Part shown: in pieces, positions 5,664 through 11,033 of the stretch
Layout of the letters: each line of letters opens with the position of its first letter
How positions within the stretch are numbered: the stretch's first letter is position 1
From: Oscillospiraceae bacterium
Lineage (GTDB): Bacteria; Bacillota; Clostridia; Oscillospirales; Ruminococcaceae
DNA: 11,033 nucleotides
Reading direction: 5' to 3'
Assembly: GCA_017848155.1 (NCBI GenBank)
Contig: JAGAKC010000265.1
Coordinates: 1-11,033, forward strand
Notes under the pieces: model-generated
What the model was told of the DNA's origin: nothing
Databases searched by the model: none
What the model saw: only the letters and a program-made list of their open reading frames with translations
Made by a program: the position numbers and the translations under genes

Positions 5664-6974
5664 ATGGCTAATCCATATCTTCCCACATGGGAATACATCC
5701 CCGACGGCGAGCCGAGAGTTTTCGGCGACAGAGTTTATGTTTACGGCTCACATGACCGTGTGGACTCCATCGACTTCTGCGATTATAAGCTGAAGGTCTG
5801 GTCTGCGCCCGTAAACGACCTTAACAAGTGGGTCTGCCACGGAGATATCTTCCGCACCCGTGACGGACATGACGCACCGTCTGACGTGGACTGGACGGAT
5901 AACCTGCTGTTTGCGCCCGATGTGGTGGAGCGTGAGGGGAAGTACTACCTCTACGCGTATATCGTGGGAGCAAAGGGCTGTGTTGCGGTGGCTGACCGCC
6001 CCGAGGGTCCCTTTAAGCTGCTCTCAAAGTACAGGTACAACGTGGAGAAGCACTATGACGACGGCACATTCATCGACCCCGGCACGCTTGTGGACGATGA
6101 CGGACGTGTGTATGTCTACTGCGGCTATCAGGGCAGCTACATGTGCGAGCTGAAAGACAATATGTACGAGATGGTGGACGGCACCTACAAGCCCGACATA
6201 ATCCCCGTCGAGGAGCCGCACCGCTTCTTCGAGGCATGCTCTCCCAGAAAGGTGGGGGACACCTACTACATGATATATTCGCCGCAGATAGGCAGCAGGC
6301 TTGACTATGCCACATCCGACTCCCCCACAGGTCCGTTTACCTACCGTGGCACCATCATCGACAACGGAGTGGACTACCCCGGCGGCAACGACCACGGCTC
6401 TATCTGCTGCATCAACGGTCAGTGGTACATCTTCTATCACCGCATGACCAACGGCACTATCATGTCACGCCGTGGCTGTGTTGAGAAGATAGAGATACTC
6501 CCCGACGGCACCATTCCGCAGGTGGAGATGACCTCTCTCGGCTTTGAGGACAGCCTTGACCCGTACATGGTCACTCCTGCGGAAACTGCATGCGTGCTTA
6601 AGGGCGGCTGCTTTATCACGGAGCTTAACGTTTTCGAGCGTGTAGTCACCAACGTACAGAGCGGTGCGGTCATCGGCTGGAAGTACTTTGATTTCGGCGA
6701 GGACTTCGGCTCAAAGACCATGCAGCTTCGTGTGAGCGTGCGTGGCATGGGCAGCAGGGGCACTGTGCGGGTGCTGCTGGACAGCGAGGACGGCGAGGAG
6801 ATAGGCTCCCTCACCTTCGGCGAGGATGACGCTGTCCTCTCCGCAAGAGTAAAAGCGGTCACAGGCAGACATGCCCTGTACTTCATCGTCGAGGACAGCT
6901 ACGAGGGCTGGTTCAAGGATTCCATGAAGGGCAGACAGCTATTACAGCTCCGTCAGTTCGTCTTTATGAAATAA
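5664..6974 (+). CDS. Glycoside hydrolase family 43 (putative arabinofuranosidase/xylosidase)
   Basis: This 436-aa enzyme of family GH43 probably removes arabinose or xylose from short hemicellulose-derived oligosaccharides by an inverting mechanism. It has the five-bladed-propeller signature. The catalytic base is probably Asp14 in 'EYIPDGEPRVFGDRVYVYGS', the pKa-modulating Asp is probably Asp138 in 'FIDPGTLVDDDGRVYVY', and the general acid is probably Glu190 in 'FFEACSPRKVGDTYYMIYS'. 'FAPDVVEREGKYYLYAY' (83-99) and 'NDHGSICCINGQWYIFYHR' (242-260) are further GH43 blocks. Residues about 305-436 form a beta-rich C-terminal region (IGWKYFDFGEDFG, GRHALYFIVEDSYEGW) resembling a CBM6-like domain. 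No signal peptide is present, so it should act in the cytoplasm on imported oligosaccharides. It has its own promoter and terminator, so it is a single-gene unit. Substrate and subfamily cannot be fixed from sequence alone. Confidence 0.88.
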   Translation: MANPYLPTWEYIPDGEPRVFGDRVYVYGSHDRVDSIDFCDYKLKVWSAPVNDLNKWVCHGDIFRTRDGHDAPSDVDWTDNLLFAPDVVEREGKYYLYAYIVGAKGCVAVADRPEGPFKLLSKYRYNVEKHYDDGTFIDPGTLVDDDGRVYVYCGYQGSYMCELKDNMYEMVDGTYKPDIIPVEEPHRFFEACSPRKVGDTYYMIYSPQIGSRLDYATSDSPTGPFTYRGTIIDNGVDYPGGNDHGSICCINGQWYIFYHRMTNGTIMSRRGCVEKIEILPDGTIPQVEMTSLGFEDSLDPYMVTPAETACVLKGGCFITELNVFERVVTNVQSGAVIGWKYFDFGEDFGSKTMQLRVSVRGMGSRGTVRVLLDSEDGEEIGSLTFGEDDAVLSARVKAVTGRHALYFIVEDSYEGWFKDSMKGRQLLQLRQFVFMK

Positions 6975-6978
6975 AAAT

Positions 6979-7002
6979 CGGCTGCTTCGGCAGCCGTTTT
7001 TT
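6979..7002 (+). terminator. Intrinsic terminator of the GH43 gene
   Basis: A perfect 7-bp stem, CGGCTGC (6979-6985) and GCAGCCG (6990-6996), closes a UUCG tetraloop and is followed by six T residues (6997-7002). It starts five bases after the GH43 stop. This is a textbook rho-independent terminator. Confidence 0.93.
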
Positions 7003-7003
7003 A

Positions 7004-7235
7004 AATTAGGAATTAGGAATGAGGAATGAGGAATTAAGGTGTCCGACTTCGTCGGACTTATTTCAAAACGGCGTTGCCGTAACGCTCCACGTAATTTCAT
7101 TTCTCATTACACTACACGTAATAGCAGTGAGGAAATAAAAGCAAACAAGGGTGAGCAGTGAACAAGGCGGAAATTGAGATCGCTGCGCAGCAGCGTTCCG
7201 AAATTCCTCATTCCTCACTCCTCATTCCTCATTTC
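7004..7235. repeat. MITE-like element with GGAATGA inverted ends
   Basis: This gene-free stretch of about 230 bp is bounded by inverted copies of a tandem 7-mer array. The left arm (7004-7036) repeats GGAATTA/GGAATGA on the plus strand. The right arm (7201-7235) repeats the complement, CCTCATT, with the same inner core, TGAGGAATGAGGAATT, matching perfectly. Inside are perfect hairpins: GTCCGAC-TTC-GTCGGAC (7041-7057), ACGGC-GTT-GCCGT (7068-7080) and CGCTGC-GCA-GCAGCG (7181-7195). A direct repeat CACGTAAT occurs at 7088-7095 and 7115-7122. No open frame of note is present. Similar short non-coding inverted-repeat elements are common in Clostridia. Mobility and copy number cannot be judged from one copy, and no target-site duplication is obvious. 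Confidence 0.65.
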
Positions 7236-7249
7236 TCCCCCTCTCCCTA

Positions 7250-7278
7250 TTGCATTTCTCGCTGAAATGTGGTACAAT
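7250..7278 (+). promoter_or_regulatory. Sigma-70-type promoter of the pseudouridine synthase gene
   Basis: TTGCAT (7250-7255) and TACAAT (7273-7278) are spaced by 17 bp and lie 34 bp before ATG 7313. The -35 box begins 15 bp after the end of the repeat element, which therefore leaves the promoter intact. Confidence 0.72.
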
Positions 7279-7312
7279 GTATAAATGCTGATGTGATGGA
7301 AAAGGGAAAGAT

Positions 7313-8293
7313 ATGACCGAGATAACTGTTTCAAAGAACGACGCAGGGCAGAGGGCGGACAGATTCCTGACAAAGGTGTACCCGAAGCTGACGCTGCCGC
7401 TGATATGCAAGCTGATGCGAAAAAAGCGCATAAAGCTGAACGGCGCAAGGGTGGAGCCTAACGTGAAGCTCACCGAGGGCGATGTGTTCAGGTTCTATTT
7501 AAGCGACGAGCTGCTGGACAGGGGCGGAGAAAAGGAAGCGGATTTCCGCAATGTGCCGCCTGATATAAACGTGGTGTACGAGGATGAGAATATCCTGCTG
7601 GTGGACAAGCCTGTTGGCATGGTGGTGCACGAGGACGATGACAACACCTCGGACACGCTGATAAACAGGGTGAAGTGCTACCTCTGGAAAAAGGGGGAGT
7701 ACGATCCTGACGAGGAGCAGAGCTTTGCTCCTGCGCTGTGCAACAGGATAGACCGCAACACGGGCGGCATAGTCATCGCTGCCAAAAATGCGGAGAGCCT
7801 GCGTATACTCAATCAGAAGATACGTGACAGGGAGCTTGTGAAGCTGTACCTGTGCGTGGTGGCAGGGAAGCCCGAAAGGGACAGCGGAACTCTCACCGCA
7901 TACCTGCACAAGATAGAAGCGGAGAACAGGGTGGTGGTATCTGACCGAAAGACCCCCGAAAACCGCACCATCAGGACAAAGTACAGGGTGCTCCACAGTA
8001 TCGGCTCACAGAGCCTTGTGGAGGTGGATCTGCTTACGGGCAGGACGCACCAGATAAGGGCGCACTTTGCGCACATCGGACATGCGCTGATGGGTGACGG
8101 AAAGTACGGCAGCAACAGGCTCAACAAACAGTTCGGCTACAATGCGCAGGCGCTGTATTCCTACAGGCTCACGTTCAGCTTCACCACTGACGGCGGCTGC
8201 TTACAGTACCTTCACGGGCGCAGCTTTGAAGTCGCCGACCGTGATTCCATCTGGTTCGTGAAGCGCTACAACGAGATAAAAAGCGGCTCGTAA
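7313..8293 (+). CDS. RluA/RluD-family pseudouridine synthase
   Basis: This 326-aa enzyme converts specific uridines to pseudouridine in RNA; the family usually acts on 23S rRNA. Residues about 14-62 form an S4 RNA-binding domain (QRADRFLTKVYPKLTLPLIC, then KKRIKLNGARVEPNVKLTEG). The catalytic block 'LCNRIDRNTGGIVIAAKN' (142-159) carries the nucleophilic Asp147; many Firmicute members have NRID in place of the HRLD seen in E. coli enzymes. 'VDLLTGRTHQIRAHFAHIGH' (238-257) and 'MGDGKYGSN' (260-268) are further family signatures. ATG 7313 is supported by AAAGGGA (7301-7307) and the promoter just upstream. The target site (RluB/C/D-like) is not readable from sequence. The SCP2 gene follows after 44 bp, probably in the same transcript. 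Confidence 0.9.
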   Translation: MTEITVSKNDAGQRADRFLTKVYPKLTLPLICKLMRKKRIKLNGARVEPNVKLTEGDVFRFYLSDELLDRGGEKEADFRNVPPDINVVYEDENILLVDKPVGMVVHEDDDNTSDTLINRVKCYLWKKGEYDPDEEQSFAPALCNRIDRNTGGIVIAAKNAESLRILNQKIRDRELVKLYLCVVAGKPERDSGTLTAYLHKIEAENRVVVSDRKTPENRTIRTKYRVLHSIGSQSLVEVDLLTGRTHQIRAHFAHIGHALMGDGKYGSNRLNKQFGYNAQALYSYRLTFSFTTDGGCLQYLHGRSFEVADRDSIWFVKRYNEIKSGS

Positions 8294-8337
8294 GTGCTGC
8301 TTGATATAAAAAAGAATTGATAAGGAGAAACTGAAAA

Positions 8338-8724
8338 ATGACCTATGAAGAGATCGTAAAGGAAGCAAAGGCTTCCCTCTGCGGCAAGGACGCAAAGGAG
8401 ATCGACGGACATCTTGCCGTTCAGATCGACGTTATCGGCGAGGGCGAGGGTGCATTTTACGTTGAGGTAAAGGACGGCGAGGTATTCGTTGAGCCTTACG
8501 AGTACTACGACCGTGACTGCAAGCTCATCGCTACTGCTGACGTATTCGCAAAGCTCATCAGCGGCAAGCTGGACGCTGTGCTGGCTTACACAACAGGCAA
8601 GCTCAGGGTCGAGGGCGACCTCGGCAAGGCTCTGGAATTCCAGAAGCTCACAAAGGCTGCCGCAAAGGAAAAGAAGGCGGCTGCAAAGGAGAGCAAGGCT
8701 GCTGCAAAGGCAAAGAAGAAATAA
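8338..8724 (+). CDS. SCP2 sterol-carrier-like protein with Lys/Ala-rich tail
   Basis: This 128-aa protein has an SCP2-type lipid-binding fold at about residues 5-104. It is recognised by its last block, 'VFAKLISGKLDAVLAYTTGK' followed by LRVEGDLGKALEFQKL, which matches the family's 'L.sGkldp..A...Gkl.v.Gdl..al.l' ending. Stand-alone SCP2 proteins are thought to bind a hydrophobic ligand; the bacterial role is unclear. From residue 106 a basic tail repeats the heptad KAAAKEK, KAAAKES, KAAAKAK and ends KK, with 10 lysines in 23 residues. It is not part of the SCP2 fold and resembles nucleic-acid-binding tails. AAGGAG (8322-8327) precedes ATG 8338. No strong promoter was seen in the 44-bp gap, so it is probably co-transcribed with the pseudouridine synthase gene. 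Confidence 0.8.
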   Translation: MTYEEIVKEAKASLCGKDAKEIDGHLAVQIDVIGEGEGAFYVEVKDGEVFVEPYEYYDRDCKLIATADVFAKLISGKLDAVLAYTTGKLRVEGDLGKALEFQKLTKAAAKEKKAAAKESKAAAKAKKK

Positions 8725-8730
8725 GGAAAA

Positions 8731-8757
8731 GGCGGTCGATGACCGCCCTTTTTATTT
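8731..8757 (+). terminator. First terminator after the SCP2 gene
   Basis: GGCGGTC (8731-8737) and GACCGCC (8741-8747) form a perfect 7-bp stem with a 3-base loop. TTTTTATTT follows at 8749-8757, directly after the SCP2 stop. This is a strong intrinsic terminator. Confidence 0.9.
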
Positions 8758-8776
8758 GATGGTTTGATGATCTCTG

Positions 8777-8806
8777 TGCGCCTCGTTTTCGGGGCGCATT
8801 TTATTT
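8777..8806 (+). terminator. Second, tandem terminator
   Basis: TGCGCCTC (8777-8784) pairs with GGGGCGCA (8791-8798), with one G-U pair and a GTTTTC loop, and is followed by TTTTATTT (8799-8806). Together with the previous hairpin it blocks read-through into the convergent topB gene. Confidence 0.82.
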
Positions 8807-8807
8807 A

Positions 8808-8856
8808 ACGGACATGAACGGACACAGCACGCTGTGTCCCTACGAGTGTCCCTACG
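8808..8856. repeat. Small palindromic repeat cluster
   Basis: GGACACAGC (8820-8828) and GCTGTGTCC (8831-8839) form a perfect 9-bp inverted repeat around AC. An 11-bp direct repeat, GTGTCCCTACG, occurs at 8834-8844 and 8846-8856. ACGGACA occurs at 8808-8814 and 8818-8824. It may be a small interspersed palindromic element of the REP kind, lying between the convergent transcripts. No T-run follows it in the topB direction, so it is a poor terminator. Confidence 0.5.
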
Positions 8857-8868
8857 GGTAATGCGTTT

Positions 8869-10956
8869 TTATTTCTCTATCTCCACTCTTACACGCTTGT
8901 CGTCGGTGAGCACCAGCTTACCGCTGACGGGTTCGCCTGCCTTGTTGGTGAAGCCCTTCAGCACGATGGAGCTGCCCTTTTCGATGACACGCTTTGCCTG
9001 CGTCACGGATATCTCCTTGCCCCACATCTCCTTCATGAAGAAGAAGCCGCACTGACCGTGGCTGTCCTCGCAGGAGTAGGACTTCTGGAACTCGTACACG
9101 TTCTTGCCGCATTTAGGGCACTTTCCGATGACAGGGAGCTTTGAAAAGCGGAACGGGTTGGAGTTCCTTGACGCTTCGGTCCTGTTGTCACGTATGAGCG
9201 ACTTTGTGAACTCGATTATCTCGTTAAGGAACTCCTCGTCGCTCGCCTGACCCTTTGCGATGCGCTGGAGCGTGGTCTCCCACTCTGCGGTCATCTTTGC
9301 GCTCTTCACGTTTTCGGGAACTACGTCGATGACACGTCTGCCCTTGTCGGTGGGGATGAGCTGCTTGCCCTTGCGCTCCACATAGCCACGCTTCACCAGC
9401 GTTTCGATTATCGCCGCACGGGTAGCAGGTGTGCCGAGTCCCTTTTTCTCCACGTCCTCGTTCTCGTCGTAGTCGTCGTTGCCTGCGTGCTCCATCGCCG
9501 ACAGCAGCATGTCCTCGGTGTAGCGCTTCGGGGGAGTGGTCTTGTGCTCGGACAGCTTTGCGCTCTTTACGGATATCAGCTTGCCCTCCTCCATCGGGGG
9601 GAGAGTACCTGCTGCGTCCTCCTCGTCCTCGTCAGGCTCTGCGACGATGCCCTTCATGTGAGCCTTTATGTCCGCTTCAAGCTGCTTCCAGCCGCCCTGC
9701 ACCACGGTCTTTCCCTTTGCGGTGAACAGCCTGTCGCCGCAGGAAAGGTCAGCTGTCACGGTGTCGTAGGTGTGCTTCGGCGCAACGGCGCACAGCAGCC
9801 TTGCCGCCACAAGACACAGCACGTTGTAGCAGTCCTCGGACAGCCTGTCAAAATCGTAGCGTGCTATCTCCTTCGTGGGCAGCAGCGCATGGTGGTCGGA
9901 CACCTTTTCGTTGTTCACAAGACGGGATATGTCAGGCTCGGGGGACAGTGCGTCGTAGCTCTCCCCGAAAGGGAACACCTTTGCGGCGAGCTTCACCATC
10001 TCCGCCGCCTGCTGGGCCATATCGTCGGTTATGTAGTTGCTGTCTGTACGGGGGTAGGTCATCAGCTTGCTCTCGTACAGCTTCTGTGCGCAGTCAAGCG
10101 TCTGCTGCGCAGTGTAGCCGTACAGCTTGTTTGCGTCACGCTGCAACGTCGTGAGGTCGTACAGCTTCGGGGGATTCGCATTTTTCTGCTCCTTTACGAC
10201 AGACTTTACCTCAGCCTTGTCGCCGCATGCCGCAGCTGCCTTTTCAGCCTCGTCCTTACCCTCTATCTTCTCGCTCTCTGCGGTGAATCTTCCGCAGGAC
10301 AGCACCACGGAGTAGTACTTTGCGCTGCTGAACTGCTCTATCTTCTTTTCACGCTCCACCAGCATCGCAAGGGTAGGGGTCTGCACACGTCCCACCGACA
10401 GCAGGTTGCGGTATTTCACGGTGAACAGCTGCGTTGCGTTCATGCCGACTATCCAGTCAGCCTTGTTTCTTGCAAGACCCGAGCGGTACAGCGCATCGTA
10501 CTCATGACCGTCACGCAGGCTGCTGAAGCCGTCACGTATAGCCTCGTCCGTCATGGAGCTTATCCACAGCCTCCTGAAAGGCTTCGTGCAGCCTGCAAGC
10601 TCATACACATAGCGGAACACGCACTCGCCCTCACGGCCTGCGTCAGTCGCACAGATAAGCTCGTCCACGTCGTCACGCAGCATCAGCGCTTTCAGATTCT
10701 CGTACTGTGCCGCAGTGCTCTCCGCAACTGTCCACTTGAACTTTTCGGGCAGTATCGGCAGATTCTCGAACTTCCACGGCTTCATGTAGCGCTTGTCGTA
10801 TTCCTCGGGCGCTGCCAGTGCCACAAGATGTCCGTAGCACCAGGAAACTATATATCCGTTGCCCTCGGTGAAGCCCTCGCCTCGCCGCTTGTTTGCGCCG
10901 ATGACCTTTGCGATGGAGTTGCCCACTGACGGCTTTTCTGCAATTACTAATTTCAT
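8869..10956 (-). CDS. topB: DNA topoisomerase III
   Basis: This 695-aa type IA topoisomerase cuts and rejoins one DNA strand, decatenating and unlinking DNA molecules. Start 10956 is chosen because the protein then begins MKLVIAEKPSVGNSIAKVI, the usual TopB start, with AAGGTAGG seven bases upstream; an in-frame ATG at 10983 would add nine residues. The Toprim domain holds the acidic motif 'ICATDAGREGE' (101-111, with Asp105 and Glu109). The active-site Tyr301 is in 'LMTYPRTDSNYIT', and 'KKGLGTPATRA' (504-514) is the conserved helix element. An acidic insertion (DEDEED) lies near 442-447. A C-terminal zinc ribbon has cysteines at 613, 616, 629 and 636. Length is normal for the Firmicute family. 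The gene follows a membrane-protein gene and is probably co-transcribed with it. Confidence 0.95.
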   Translation of the reverse strand: MKLVIAEKPSVGNSIAKVIGANKRRGEGFTEGNGYIVSWCYGHLVALAAPEEYDKRYMKPWKFENLPILPEKFKWTVAESTAAQYENLKALMLRDDVDELICATDAGREGECVFRYVYELAGCTKPFRRLWISSMTDEAIRDGFSSLRDGHEYDALYRSGLARNKADWIVGMNATQLFTVKYRNLLSVGRVQTPTLAMLVEREKKIEQFSSAKYYSVVLSCGRFTAESEKIEGKDEAEKAAAACGDKAEVKSVVKEQKNANPPKLYDLTTLQRDANKLYGYTAQQTLDCAQKLYESKLMTYPRTDSNYITDDMAQQAAEMVKLAAKVFPFGESYDALSPEPDISRLVNNEKVSDHHALLPTKEIARYDFDRLSEDCYNVLCLVAARLLCAVAPKHTYDTVTADLSCGDRLFTAKGKTVVQGGWKQLEADIKAHMKGIVAEPDEDEEDAAGTLPPMEEGKLISVKSAKLSEHKTTPPKRYTEDMLLSAMEHAGNDDYDENEDVEKKGLGTPATRAAIIETLVKRGYVERKGKQLIPTDKGRRVIDVVPENVKSAKMTAEWETTLQRIAKGQASDEEFLNEIIEFTKSLIRDNRTEASRNSNPFRFSKLPVIGKCPKCGKNVYEFQKSYSCEDSHGQCGFFFMKEMWGKEISVTQAKRVIEKGSSIVLKGFTNKAGEPVSGKLVLTDDKRVRVEIEK

Positions 10957-10963
10957 ATTTGTA

Positions 10964-10971
10964 CCTACCTT
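10964..10971 (-). promoter_or_regulatory. Ribosome binding site that decides the topB start
   Basis: On the minus strand AAGGTAGG lies seven bases before ATG at 10956. The alternative in-frame ATG at 10983 overlaps the upstream stop as ATGA but has no comparable purine-rich site, so the shorter start is preferred. Confidence 0.65.
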
Positions 10972-10979
10972 GTTGTTGA

Positions 10980-11033
10980 TCATATTACCCCGAGCTTTGT
11001 CAGCAGTCCCACGATGAAAAGTGCGACCACGAT
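10980..11033 (-). CDS. Membrane protein, C-terminal fragment
   Basis: The minus-strand frame is open from the window edge and ends at TGA 10982-10980. The 17 visible residues (VVALFIVGLLTKLGV and flanks) are strongly hydrophobic, like the last transmembrane segment of an integral membrane protein. The stop lies 23 bases before the preferred topB start and overlaps the alternative ATG, which suggests co-transcription with topB. The fragment is too short to name a family. Confidence 0.5.
   Translation of the reverse strand: MVVALFIVGLLTKLGVI

Noticed and set aside
7004-7235. CRISPR array reading of the repeated 7-mers
   Set aside because: The repeats are 7 bp long, tandem and without unique spacers, and the two arrays are inverted; no cas gene is nearby.
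7215-7473. Minus-strand frames of 77-83 codons running from the repeat element into the pseudouridine synthase gene
   Set aside because: They cross the promoter and the start of a well-supported gene on the other strand and have no recognisable domain.
9487-10929. 480-codon open frame on the plus strand opposite topB
   Set aside because: It lies wholly within the strongly supported topB gene, has no ribosome binding site or recognisable domain, and its long open length is explained by the codon bias of the GC-rich sense gene.

Overview
The window looks like part of a Clostridia chromosome, most likely a Ruminococcus-like member of the Oscillospiraceae. This rests on strong AGGAGG-type ribosome binding sites, fairly GC-rich coding DNA, a cytoplasmic GH43 glycosidase and Firmicute-style RluA and TopB proteins. 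The genus is inferred from the look of the proteins, not proven.

Region 1 (1-4405, + strand) is a piece of a prophage or phage-derived structural operon. It holds the C-terminal end of a probable major capsid protein, a hairpin that may attenuate transcription, a gp6/gp15-like head-tail connector, a Minor_capsid_1-like head-closure protein, an unrecognised 49-aa protein, an unrecognised 115-aa protein, a 501-aa tail hub-like protein with a short coiled coil, and a 442-aa fibre or receptor-binding-like protein. The genes are tightly packed (ATGA and TAATG overlaps, good ribosome binding sites) and end at a 12-bp-stem hairpin. No tail tube, tail chaperone, tape measure, holin or endolysin gene is seen between the head genes and this hairpin, so the module is unusually short or has lost a block.

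Region 2 (4406-5663) holds a 42-aa cysteine-rich protein (+), then a convergent 284-aa DUF11-repeat protein (-) that has no signal peptide. Their stop codons are 6 bp apart. Either gene could be cargo of the phage region or ordinary chromosomal flank.

Region 3 (5603-7002) is a single-gene unit with a clear sigma-70-type promoter, a GH43 glycosidase (putative arabinofuranosidase or xylosidase) with a C-terminal beta-rich, CBM6-like part, and a UUCG-loop terminator.

Region 4 (7004-7235) has no gene. It is a MITE-like element whose inverted ends consist of GGAATGA-type repeats, with several internal hairpins. It sits exactly between the GH43 terminator and the next promoter.

Region 5 (7250-8806) is a probable two-gene unit. 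It holds an RluA/RluD-family 23S rRNA pseudouridine synthase and an SCP2 sterol-carrier-like protein with a Lys/Ala heptad-repeat tail, followed by two terminators in tandem. A small palindrome with direct repeats lies after it.

Region 6 (8869-11033, - strand) holds DNA topoisomerase III (topB). It is preceded by the last codons of a membrane protein that runs off the window, and the two are probably co-transcribed.
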